Shown piece after piece: positions 54,801-64,000 of a DNA stretch of 64,000 nt. How positions within the stretch are numbered: the first letter of the stretch is position 1; each line of letters begins with the position of its first letter. The stretch is taken from contig NADL03000150.1 in NCBI GenBank assembly GCA_002205965.3, positions 1 to 64,000 of the forward strand. Reading direction: 5' to 3'. The DNA comes from Kappaphycus alvarezii. Lineage: Eukaryota; Rhodophyta; Florideophyceae; Gigartinales; Solieriaceae. The notes below the pieces were generated by a model. It was given only the letters and a program-made list of their open reading frames with translations, did no database searches and was not told the origin of the DNA. Position numbers and translations under genes: made by a program.

Positions 54801-56010
54801 TTCCCACCATGAAATGGGGGAACATGGGGTTTGAGTACTGCAACACGTAGGCCATTTGATTTGGTACCCAATCAACTTGTATAATAGTGTGCATATATGT
54901 CAAGGGGGAATAGGATTGGGTGTTTTTACTGATCTATACGTCAAATATTGCGGTCGAAGATGGAATTAGCTCTAACAGCAAGCAGGGTGGATTCCAGCAA
55001 CCGAAAAAGACGCAGTAGAGGTTTCTGCCAATGCGGGGTATCTCTCTGAACAAATACGGTACCATGCAGCTTTCACACCATTTCCATCACATGACTGGCG
55101 AAGGTTCATAGAAGTTCCTTAACGACGGGGAAATCTGCCAGATGCCAGCCTTCAAGAGTTGAGATGGGGACAGGAACTGGCCTGGTTATCCCCACCAAGT
55201 CAGCAAGAAATTCTTTGTATTTCTGCTTCTTCTCCACGTAAGCTACATGATGGTGATGAGGATGTGTGATAAAATGTATTGTACTTTAAAAAGCAAACGG
55301 AAGAAAAAAGGACAAATTTGGCCCAGCGTAGTCTTTTAGTAGCTTGGTCGGTCACCTGAAGTGAGACTTCGAAGACAACGCGGCTGAAGAAATTTTCGAC
55401 TTATCCGCTACGGGCATGTGAGCTGTGAAAAGCTGGGATTTTCTCTACGCCGCTTCAAGTAGGTACTGGTCTCCCTTCCACCTTCTGGTAGATTGGAGTG
55501 CCATCTACAGTTTTCGATGCATTGTACGGTTTCGCAAATGGCTTGGCCAATATACGGTATCTACGCTCTGGTACAAATTTACTGGGTACCAACCAACATA
55601 TCTACCACAGTAAATTAACCCCCAATTTCACACACACAGTAGGTACTCGACGTCTACCTGATTAGTGTTTCTCCTACCAGTCCTGTGCAGGAATGAGTAC
55701 CTTTTTGCTTTACGATTCTCGTCCATTTCGATAATTGTAAAGCGTACTCTAACTTCTTCCTGGAGGAAGGAAGTTGGGGTATGCTTACTCTAATTGAGAT
55801 GTTGACTAAAATCCACGAAGTGGCTGTGTGAAGTGTGATACAATTGATAATTCAATATTCACAACATTATGCCTTTTTAATATAAAAACAACGAGGAATG
55901 TTGGTTGAGATAAATTGGCATTATGACCTCAGTCTAGGACGTTTTCTCTGCAAAACCTCGTCCTATATTGCTACCTCTAAATATATCTGCCCTCATAAAG
56001 GAAAGAACAA
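54801..56010. other. Mostly unassigned; one micro-element
   Basis: 54895-54940 has another weak short-element end (GGGGGAATAGGATTGGGTG). 55581-55626 is a reverse copy of the 51-bp micro-element between AAATTT and CAATTT. No gene recognised. 'CTAAATATATCTG' (55979-55991) may be the promoter of the following ORF. Confidence 0.4.
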
Positions 56011-56646
56011 ATGGCCACCCCTCCTACTGATACAATTACATCCACCTCTATAGCCTGGAGAATCTGCGCATTTATTCGAAGATTGCGAGGAAGACATGTT
56101 TACTTTTCTGAGCATATTAAGCCTGATTCAAAAAGGGAAGGGACAGAGAAGTTGGAAGAGATGACCACGGTGAAGCCGAAGATGTGTCATATGTTTAGAA
56201 CCATTAAGTGGTCCAAACACCATCAAGACACCGTGCAACCACCAATTTCACCTTCACTGTATTCTGACCTCTTTGTCATGGTCAGAATAGGAGTTTTATG
56301 CTCCCTGTCCGCTGTGTCGCAGAATTTGGATGGAAGTGCAATCATTAATAGAGAAATGGATTTCTTCTCTCTGCTAACTTTTTCGGGACGATATTTAGTG
56401 AAGGTTATCTTTGTCGCAAGCTGTCAGGAACGCAATCGTATGTCAGGGGGCGCAATTCTACAACTTGACATCCTTAAAAGAGATTCTAACTCACCGGACA
56501 CGGCAACTTCGCATCCAAGGTTGTCCGAATTAAGTTCGAGATACTGGGAACTCAGAGATAGTCAGATAGATATGATGCTTGGAATTCTTTCATATTTTGA
56601 GAGAATTTTCGGTTTGGATTTCGGTTTGGCAGGTAACAACAAGTAA
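56011..56646 (+). pseudogene. Decayed RING-finger paralogue
   Basis: The longest ORF (211 codons) shares its start ('MATP') and last ~40 residues ('LSELSSRYWELRDS', 'MLGILSYFERIFGLDFG') with the RING protein at 57744-58382. Its middle is unrelated in this frame. In the +1 frame the DNA still encodes 'CVICLEPLSGPNTIKTPCNH' and then QFHLHC, matching RING cysteines and histidines, and in another frame 'CPLCRR'. Stops interrupt those frames. Single-base indels have thus moved the RING out of frame while the ORF stayed open by chance. It is a pseudogene, or a gene with unrecognised splicing. Convergent with its paralogue. Confidence 0.7.
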
Positions 56647-56867
56647 GGTTCTTTTTTCTCAAAGGCCAACTGGCGTTTCCCATTGCTTCAGTACCCAAAA
56701 CAACACTTAAGTCCCATTGGAAACAAATACTGACTACGAATAAATATATGCAATGGAGGCTACCTTGCACTCCAACGAAGAAAGGTTTCAGCTCCTCATT
56801 GCTTCCAAATGATGGATGGGCAGCTAAATGTTTCTTAAACAGTATTATCTCAAATCGGAAATTATGT

Positions 56868-56945
56868 GCAAAAGTCTGGAAAACCATGGGATAGACCGGA
56901 TATATCTTTCAAAAGTAAAACACCCAAACCTTTTCCCTTGTGAAA
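56868..56945 (-). mobile_element. Subfamily-1 short-element end
   Basis: Minus strand: GGGAAAAGGTTTGGGTG, then TTTGAAAGATATATCC and the 'CCCATGGTTTTCCAGAC' block. It stops after ~75 bp. Confidence 0.65.
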
Positions 56946-56989
56946 AGTGCAAATTAAATTTCGAACACTTTTCATAGCATAGTTTCATC

Positions 56990-57259
56990 ATACTTCAACT
57001 CTGAAAACGGTGACGGCGCCGATGACGCAGTTGACCAAGCGGAGGAGCTGGACCTTACCGATGCGGAGGTTCAGTAAGTAGCGATGGTGCGCGGCGGTCT
57101 TTCACATATGTTAACCCATGTTTACGACGTAGTCACTATCTGGATAACACGCATGTCAGGTCCCGACTGATCCCAGTGCCGATATCTACTCTTCGCAGGT
57201 CGTACCCAGACACATTCGCGGTGCTCACGGACACTACAAGAACAAATTTCGCCTATTGA
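56990..57259 (+). other. ORF tail with possible intron
   Basis: 'NSENGDGADDAVDQAEELDL' (57000-57055) resembles the acidic tail of the inverted-repeat family's ORF. CA|GTAAGT at 57072-57079 and TTCGCAG at 57192-57198 would make a 125-bp GT-AG intron (57074-57198), extending the frame by 20 codons to a stop at 57259. The similarity is short, so this is tentative. Confidence 0.3.
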
Positions 57260-57299
57260 TCTGGTTCAGCGGCCCTCTCAATCTGTACCGTTTGGTGAT

Positions 57300-57743
57300 T
57301 TAAACACATCGGGTGCCACCTAAACTCTATCTTCGTCCCTGCAACAACAAAACTTCGACAATTCAGCCCCTTCCCCCTTGGCAGCCATCATGCACCGACT
57401 GCCCCCTTCTCCCCATTGCTATAACCGTCACTCTCGCCCTATCACCGTCTCTCCTTTCTTTCCTTCAGGCCCAACCGACGTTTATTTCCTTCTGACTGAA
57501 CCGACGTTTGTCAACAAGCAATAGGCGCTAGAAGGGGAAAGGTTTGGGTAGTTTATATTTCGAAGATATGTCTGGTCTATCTGGCGGTAGAAGTGGTTAT
57601 CAACGTTTTGAGATGAGCAATATGTTGTTAATAATTGCTAAGTGCAGTAAATAGTTTCGAGGAGTATTATTTTAATACAGATTTCTCTGCCGCGGGTACT
57701 AAAGCAAAGAATAACTGTGCTTAAACATTGAGCGTATATGAAT
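57300..57743. other. Mostly unassigned; short-element end
   Basis: 57530-57590 carries GGGGAAAGGTTTGGGTAG and a diverged subfamily-1 continuation. Nothing else recognised. Confidence 0.4.
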
Positions 57744-58382
57744 TTACTCCCCTGGACCGACCTCCAATCCGAATTGTGTCTCAAAATATGAAAGGGTACT
57801 AATCATCATCTCCATGTGACGTTCTCTGAACTCAGTTAACATCAAACTCAACTCAGACAATCCTGGACTCAAAGGGTCCGTGATTGGTGAAAATAGAATG
57901 ACCTTAAAGGAGATGAGGGTGTAGAACTGCGCCGCTTGACAGATAATTGAATTCTGAATAGCTTGTGACAACGTTATGTGCCTGCTAAATGCCGTTCTTA
58001 GGATGTCCGCAGTCAAAAAGAAGCCATTCCCGGGCCTAATAATATCAGTTCCATCCAGACTTCGGCGACAAAGTGGACAAGGCCCAATCAAGCCGTTATC
58101 ATCGTTGTGTAACAGAAGTTCAAGGATGCAATGAAGGTGAAAGCGATGGCTGCAACTTGTTTCGATGGTGTTCAGGCATCCTAATGGTTCAAGACATATG
58201 GGACATTCCTCGACTTGCCCGCAAATATCTCTGTCTGGTTCAATGGGAATATTTTCTTTTTGTACGAGACTCAATATACGCACAAATCTCAAAATGTTCT
58301 CTTCACACTCTTCGCATAAACTGTACAGTTCCTCGAATGTAGGGGAATTGGATACATTTACACCATGAGAAGGAGTGGCCAT
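57744..58382 (-). CDS. RING-H2 finger protein (probable E3 ubiquitin ligase)
   Basis: Intact 212-codon, intronless ORF from ATG 58382. The RING domain is at residues 60-105: C60, C63, C77, H79, H82, C85, C102, C105 (CX2CX13CX1HX2HX2CX16CX2C), including 'CPICLEPLG', 'CSHRFHLHC' and 'CPLCRRSL'. RING proteins of this type recruit E2 enzymes. Residues 14-45 look helical ('FEELYSLCEECEENILRF'). The C-terminal ~100 residues are shared with the decayed copy at 56011 and carry no known domain. No signal peptide or membrane segment is obvious. A 51-bp micro-element sits 14 bp upstream of the ATG. Confidence 0.85.
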   Translation of the reverse strand: MATPSHGVNVSNSPTFEELYSLCEECEENILRFVRILSLVQKENIPIEPDRDICGQVEECPICLEPLGCLNTIETSCSHRFHLHCILELLLHNDDNGLIGPCPLCRRSLDGTDIIRPGNGFFLTADILRTAFSRHITLSQAIQNSIICQAAQFYTLISFKVILFSPITDPLSPGLSELSLMLTEFRERHMEMMISTLSYFETQFGLEVGPGE

Positions 58383-58395
58383 TGGTATTGTCTTT

Positions 58396-58446
58396 TTGAA
58401 ATGGGGGGTTAATTTACTCTCGTAGATATGTGGGTTGGTACCCAGT
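58396..58446 (+). mobile_element. 51-bp micro-element upstream of RING gene
   Basis: Flanked by perfect 9-bp direct repeats ATTGTCTTT (58387-58395, 58447-58455). Ends: TTGAAATGGGGGG and GGTACCCAGT. It lies in the presumed 5' UTR or promoter of the minus-strand RING gene. Confidence 0.75.
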
Positions 58447-58455
58447 ATTGTCTTT

Positions 58456-58781
58456 GGTGTTCGTTGAGCGGAGCTTGAGAAATGAGTAGCGAGAGAAGGT
58501 GTGCGGAGGGAATGTTCCTTTCTGTGGTTCTACCACTACTAACTCTTCTCATATATCTTTGTTGTTGTCTTTCACACCAAAGAGGAGTCATTCTGTGGGA
58601 ACTGAATTGTGAACCGTATCACACTTTATTTCTGATTCTTGGTTTTCAAGAAAAGTATGTATTTGGGGCATGCCTGAAAATATCGGAAAAAGGCGAAAAC
58701 TGCGGTGTCGGGCAGAATCCATTATCAAATTGTTGTGACAGAATAAAAATCCCCGTCAGGAGGAAGATATCTTGCTTAAAT
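58456..58781. other. Unassigned stretch
   Basis: No gene recognised. It holds the upstream region of the RING gene. Confidence 0.4.
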
Positions 58782-59640
58782 GGGAAATCTTTGGGTGTTT
58801 TAATGATAGAAAAATAAGGTCGGCTGTAATCCCGTATAACATTGGTATGTGGAGGTACGGTCTTGTAATGTCACAACCTGCGCGTAAGTCCAACACTTAC
58901 TGATCCTCATCCTCAAACGAATCTGGCTCTAATGGGTCGGCGACGTCGCTATTAACGTCGTCGTCTTCCACAGAATTAGAGTCGGACCAATGCACCCATC
59001 TAACCAACACCAACAGGCGCTCAGTTCCATACGGACCCTGCAGAGGCAAACCGGTGGTCGTCTCCATGCTCGTAATAGCCTCGCCCGCGCGCCTAGTGTA
59101 CGCCTGCCCATAGGCGACTTCGGGCTGAATGTGATGGGGGCGGCTTCCGAAGAAGATAAGGGCTTCCCATCATCGACAGATGATGAACGTGAGGGGTTCG
59201 GTAGAGATGAGGTGTTGACCGGTGCTTTGTTTGTTGTAGAGGCTGATGGAACAGGGCTTAGTTCCAAAAGGGCCAAGTTGCTTGCCGTTTCCGAGCTCTT
59301 AATAGTCTCACTCCCGCGCCCAGTGTACGGCTGCCCATGGGCGACTTCGGGGTTGAATGCGGTAAAGGCGGCTTCCTGCTTAAAGAGAATACAGCCTCCA
59401 AGAGCAAAAAAATCTAAACACTTTCGTTCGGGGGTTTCGACGCAAAGGCTTGCTATAGCAGCCGTCATGTCCAACGCGGCCTGCTTGATAACTGGCCTGA
59501 ACGCAGCCTTTCAGGGAGCGTAGTTTCTTCCCCTTTACTATGTCAACATACCGTTTTCAGTCGGTTGCGTTTGTCTGGAAAACTATAGGATAGACGGGAT
59601 ATATCTTTGAAGAGCAAAACGCCCAAACTTTTTCCATTTT
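58782..59640 (-). mobile_element. Inverted-repeat DNA element with ORF, near-complete
   Basis: ~0.86 kb bounded by inverted ends: left GGGAAATCTTTGGGTGTTTT, right (minus strand) GGAAAAAGTTTGGGCGTTTT. On the minus strand come the ~150-bp subfamily-1 leader, an ORF start at 59474 and an ORF tail ending near 58905. No clear target duplication was found (TTGCTT occurs near both ends). It appears non-autonomous, as no transposase motif is visible. Confidence 0.7.
58929..59474 (-). CDS. ORF of inverted-repeat element
   Basis: 181 codons from 'MDMTAAIASLCVETPERKCL'. The first part matches the ORF head at 8565. The second part carries the repeated 'ALLELSPVPSASTTNKAPVN' and 'SPKSPMGRRTLGARARLL' stretches also found at 41.2-41.5 kb. 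A neighbouring frame holds the conserved tail 'LVLVRWVHWSDSNSVEDDD' ... 'EPDSFEDEDQ', so the natural reading may switch frame (frameshift or lost base). No known domain. Confidence 0.45.
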   Translation of the reverse strand: MDMTAAIASLCVETPERKCLDFFALGGCILFKQEAAFTAFNPEVAHGQPYTGRGSETIKSSETASNLALLELSPVPSASTTNKAPVNTSSLPNPSRSSSVDDGKPLSSSEAAPITFSPKSPMGRRTLGARARLLRAWRRPPVCLCRVRMELSACWCWLDGCIGPTLILWKTTTLIATSPTH

Positions 59641-59728
59641 GCTTGAAAGCTCTACCATATTCAGAAAAAGACACTCGTTACTTTCAGAACACAGCAATGT
59701 ACTTTCATTATCATCTATTGTTGACTTC

Positions 59729-61233
59729 TGAAAGGGATAAATCGTCGGGAGAGGACATACTAAGAACCAATTACCCCAAGAAGGAGGTGATGAAAGCGAC
59801 AGAAGTGCTACCGTGGTATAGTTGAACGAACAAAAAGGAGTGTACACGGAAGAAAGTTGAGAGGGCTACAAGCAAGTATAGGAGGGGCAGGGTCTGCCAC
59901 TGTTGCTCTGCGACCTGCGTAGGAAAATATTTCTTGGCTCTGGAGTTGACTGTGAACTTCCTACTACTCGGGACTTGACTAGAAGTTGTCACTCAACTTG
60001 CTTGACCTCTCCAAGAGGAGGCAGTTTATTAAGCTTACATATGCTTTTGGCTACCCCGTAAGTCCGAGCAGAACTACTGAAGATACCAGGAAATGCATAA
60101 AAACACTTTGTGTGGATGACATACTCTAAACAAAAAATCCTTAAGAAACGAACAATCGATCTGGTCCTCTTATTATATATTATCTAGATCGAACCCACTC
60201 AACTTCTCCAAAGTATCCATTCTGCCCAAGCAGTCCCCAATAATATCTGCGAACGGCTCGTAACTCTCTATTTTCTCCTGGGAGATATCTAAACAACTGA
60301 AGATGCCCCATCCGGTTCCAGTATTGGGACCACTTGTTCCATACTGCCCAGGCCCGGCCTCGCTATTCCATCACTTTCCATGTCTTCCTCCCCCTCATAA
60401 TCTTCGTCCTTCTCTTTATCCTTCTCTTCCCCCTCTCTATCCTCCTCTTCCTCCTCTTTATCCTCCTCGTCCTCCTTTTCATCCTTCTTGTAATCCACCT
60501 CGTGAACCTTATTCTCGTAGACCAAACCGGCGGCTGCCCTCTCCTAGAAGGTCTCCCCAGCTCCCTCCTCGACTTTACCTCCTGACCCTCACCTACCTCC
60601 TCCGCCTCATCCTCGACGATCAAGCGATGCACGAATTCGATCACTTTTTTTTTGGTTTGTAGGCGTTAATAGTCTTCACGGTCAGTAGGTCCGAAAGGGA
60701 GTAGGGAAATGGAATTTAGGGGGCGGAAGTGGCCATTCATGGAAATGACTTTAGAGGGGCGTAGGTTGTCCATTTTGTGGGCTTTGGGGATTGGTAGGCA
60801 AATGAGGGTGTTTTGAATAAGCGGAAGGAGAGGGTGATGAGCACAACGTCCAGGGACTCTTGAAACTTGCAATGAAGGGGTTTAAGTAGGCTCCTGAGGG
60901 CGCATTCTATAGATTCGGAATAGGTAAAATAAATCTACAAGGGAACTCATAGTAGTGAATTTGCGCCCTTTTTCTCAAAAAATGAATTTGGAGGAGAAGG
61001 TAAACGAAAAGGGAAAAAACTTTACTCGGATCGATTTAGAGGGATAGATGCAGTATAAAAATCTAGAAAAATGGAAGTGAATTCGGACAGGAGCGCGGTA
61101 AGGATAAGCAAGGGTCAGGAGGGCGAGGTAAGACCAGAACCACAATTTTGAACAAGGGGAGGTAGCACAGTAAATTAAAAATCGTTAGATGATGGCGACA
61201 AAAAAATCCTTCCTGATCCGCGTGCGCCTTACA
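59729..61233 (-). repeat. Solo LTR family G type A, reverse, TSD ACTTC
   Basis: 1505 bp. On the minus strand it starts TGTAAGGCGCACG and ends ATCCCTTTCA. Perfect 5-bp target duplication ACTTC (59724-59728, 61234-61238). It contains the acidic ORF remnant (about 60780-60190) and the stem-loop region. Confidence 0.9.
60190..60780 (-). CDS. LTR-encoded acidic protein, broken copy
   Basis: 'MDNLRPSKVISMNGHFRPLN' and 'LLPFGPTDREDY', then 'KKKVIEFVHRLIVEDEAEEV', an Asp/Glu-rich repeat-encoded middle, and a decayed tail. Same order as the direct copies. Broken. Confidence 0.5.
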
Positions 61234-61238
61234 ACTTC

Positions 61239-62735
61239 CTTGCTTCCTTTCTTTCCCCCTTCACCTCTACTTCCACTCCGTTGAGTTGGCCGTCATGGCC
61301 CACATGGTACAAGAAATAACGCCAATTCCACACGCGCGACGCGTGTTACCTCCTTAGTTTCTTGCTGACATTCTGTTCTCCCCGTGTGCATCTTGCTCAC
61401 GAAAAACTTTATTTCCACACTTGGCTTTTTCCATCGGGCGATGAGAAGAAATGAAGGTTCGAACTTCTTTGAAGTTTCGTTCGTCAACCTGCTGGCTGGT
61501 GAAAAAGTTGAGGGGTAAGAAAGTGCTTCCTCAACGAATGTGACATGTAAATGAGAAAGCGAGTACAAGCTGGGAAAGAGCGAATACACGATTGTGCGCG
61601 CTATGGCAATATTGATGAAAATGTAGCTGGGATTTCGTCATTGTCTCTTTACTTCTCTACAGATCTAATCTATCTTCCAACAGCAGAAACACCCAAAATT
61701 TCCCCCTTTCTCTACCAAATAGACGATCCACACAGTATTTATGCCATTTTGGGTAATATAATCTTATCAACTCCTCGTTTGAATTAGAAATGAGAGATAA
61801 TTAGAGATGTGAATTCGTGCTGGTTTGAATTATCATGTCCTGTTTCGAATAACCGACGGATGAATTAGAGTATGATCATTAGGATTCGAGTTCACTTATG
61901 ATATGGAGCATCTGTCGAAATACCTGAAATCATGACACTTCAACTTTCTTCTACTCGCAAAAAATTCCCTTTTTTTGGCCGAAGTGGAACTTGTGCCTAG
62001 TAGAAGCCAGGAACCATTGCTCAGCGGCATGGTCCACTTTGAATGACTCTCGAAGTTTGCGTAGAGCATTATTCTCTCGCACTTTTGTGGGCGAGGAAGC
62101 AATACTAGACCCAGTTTTAATGAGATTCATATTGGAGATCTTTTGTTCCCGATATTCTTGTCTTGCTTTTCCATTTTAACCATGAGGCGACGCTGGGCTG
62201 CATATCGTGATCGAGTCAACACATCGGTAAACTTTTAAAACCAGTTTTTTGTCCCAACTTGGGCTCTAGATCATGCCTTGTTAAAGATGCAGATTCAAAT
62301 GTTTCAACAAAGGAAAGAGTCTTTCCAACCATGCTTGATCGAGGGACCCTTTTGGAACTATAGGATGAATAATGAACAATTTAACATCTACTGGATGTAT
62401 CCGCTAGCAAATCGATGAAAACTTTTTGAGCGTTCTTATAAGGCCGTTTATTGTGAGAGGAGTTCGAATTGACCTCCGATTGATGTGTATTTTGATGCAT
62501 TTTCGGAAACAAAATATGAAAATGAGTGGTCTTCTTACAATATCTTGTTATTGGCTCCAGCTTCTTATTTTCCACTGAAGAATGGAAAGGTTCGGTGAGT
62601 TATGCAGCGAGTGAGTCTGTATATGATATCTTTGGCCGGGTACGCGTAACTAATGCGAGCTTTGCCCTTACGAATTGGAAGGATATAATAGTGATATTTT
62701 TGATATAAGAGTTGTTATTATAAAAACGATCCTTC
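61239..62735. other. Unassigned stretch
   Basis: No gene recognised. A short-element end in reverse (AAACACCCAAAATTTCCCCC) lies at about 61686-61706. Confidence 0.4.
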
Positions 62736-63000
62736 TGCAGGAAAGCGTTCCTTCCCCCAAGCTTCTGTCTTCTTCTTCCCTGACCTCTGATTTTCCAAAT
62801 CAACTTTTCCCAACCATTTACATTTAGGAAAAAAATTCTGAAACAAAGCTTTCTTTGCGAATCCAAAATGACTGTACAACTCCATTTCAGTTTTACCTCT
62901 GAGGATTCTGGTCCTCTTCTTTCAAGAAAGAAATCTTGAGACCCTTGATCTGCTTCGTCCCCTAAATTCAGTTCCGATATTTTTTGAGGCATATTTTTTT
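62736..63000 (+). repeat. Family G type B LTR fragment
   Basis: TGCAGGAAAGCG... with 'TGACTGTACAACTCCATTT' and 'TTCAGTTCCGATATTTT', matching 43210-43345. Only the upstream ~265 bp are present. Confidence 0.55.
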
Positions 63001-64000
63001 ATTGCCCTTATTGCACACTACGTGGTACGTTTCGAAATACGCCAATAAAATTACCTCCTTAAATTAATCAATTAATCTAATTTGTGACAATTAGAAACAA
63101 GTACCGGCTTTTGCATGTCAGCATTGAAAAGTCTAGTGAGAACCAATAGAAAGAGCCAAAAAATAGTTTTTTCGGAAGTAATTAGTTGGTGGCTGTTGCA
63201 CATCGAAAAGCGTTCTCACGCATGCCTCATTGAGGTTTCAATGGTAACACGTGCATGCTGCTCAGTAATGGCCTAATACAGTACTGTGATTACTACTCAT
63301 TGTGATGAGCCATACTTACCATAGGAAGGGTGCTTTTTACGTTAAGTGAAGAAATACGAGGCGCAATGACATCAAAAGCTACCACCTAAAACGTTGATCA
63401 TGACAAATTGGTCATGTGCAAGTATACAAAACTCTCTACAGAGTGCATTACCATGTTTTTGCAGGAAGCGGAGACAAACTTCAATGAAACCATGGATATT
63501 TACATCGTGACGAAGAACTGAGGACCAGCTTCTGGAGAGATTAGCAGTCCGCTTCCACCTTAATAAAAAGTAGTTATACAGGCTCTGGTAAACAGCGAAT
63601 TCCGGGTCCCGGATCAGTATAGACGTATTTGTTTTATTTCCAAACTACAGCAGTATATTCCATCTGTCTTGTCGTCCTTCCTACTTCTTCTCCAGAGTGA
63701 CCAAACACTTCTTTCACCTCGTAATTCACCAGTACTGGTTTCACCTGGGTAATATCCACGCTTCTAACGGTGGACGTTATCTGCTCAGGATCTGCACTCG
63801 CATCAACGCACAGAAAAGAAAAATCATCCTCATAGTTTCCTCGAAGAATCTTCCCAGCATTCTAATGATATTACCTTCGGCACCTCGATCACATTTCCGA
63901 AACACGTTCAATCTATCAATTCTTGATTTTAGGTACATACAACCAAATAATGTTAAAAAAAGCAAAGGTGACTGAGAATTGATTACTCGATTCGGTTAGA
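63001..64000. other. Unassigned stretch
   Basis: No gene, RNA or repeat recognised. Confidence 0.4.

Noticed and set aside
56011-56646. Treating the 211-codon ORF as a plain hypothetical protein
   Set aside because: DNA alignment to the RING gene shows that its middle is the RING region read in another frame.
1-64000. CRISPR arrays, bacterial operons, prophage or Polinton-type elements
   Set aside because: No spaced direct-repeat arrays and no operon-like gene strings, and no viral packaging ATPase, protein-primed polymerase or double-jelly-roll capsid-like sequence was recognised.

Overview
This is a repeat-rich eukaryotic nuclear window. It shows RING-H2 and C2H2 zinc-finger coding, GT-AG splice signals, TATA boxes, a secreted vWA-domain gene, and LTR, LINE-like, hAT and short inverted-repeat elements. 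A TE-rich protist or alga, possibly a red seaweed, is my best guess, but the sequence alone does not prove it. Host genes are sparse, and most of the window is layered transposon fossils.

Layout. 1-4610: fossil Ty3/gypsy pol, an LTR, then gag-protease-RT, all in one orientation. 5103-6598: solo LTR of a second gypsy family (called family G here). 6600-9586: mostly unassigned, with clustered short inverted-repeat elements and LINE-like crumbs. 9587-14674: a short family G element with an open integrase plus post-integrase ORF. 14754-17265: first copy of a segmental duplication carrying a small ORF and a vWA gene. 17266-19116: small reverse family G element with a GGCTT target duplication. 19505-25930: reverse family G LTR split by a Ty1/copia element (19612-25357). 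27730-29450: hAT transposase remnant. 30740-38830: family G LTR interrupted by another Ty3/gypsy element (31271-38576, target duplication GCCCC), whose leader carries a small C2H2 zinc-finger ORF. 39267-42893: second copy of the vWA duplication, carrying a 1.2 kb insertion. 43121-51386: longest family G element, from gag to the post-integrase module. 51387-55640: DNA-element debris and a LINE-like C-terminus. 56011-58382: two convergent RING genes, one intact and one decayed. 58782-59640: inverted-repeat element with an ORF. 59729-61233: reverse solo LTR with a perfect ACTTC target duplication. 61234-64000: almost nothing recognisable.

The strongest unusual signals are these. (1) Family G has, after its integrase, two diverged copies of a ~130-residue module separated by a basic Arg/Ser/Pro linker. 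(2) Its long LTRs carry an ORF for an acidic protein with conserved ends. (3) Its LTRs are modular: three upstream parts share one downstream part, and the two LTRs of one element can differ. (4) A decayed RING paralogue keeps its RING residues in a frame other than its longest ORF. (5) A 51-bp micro-element with target duplications lies just upstream of the intact RING gene.
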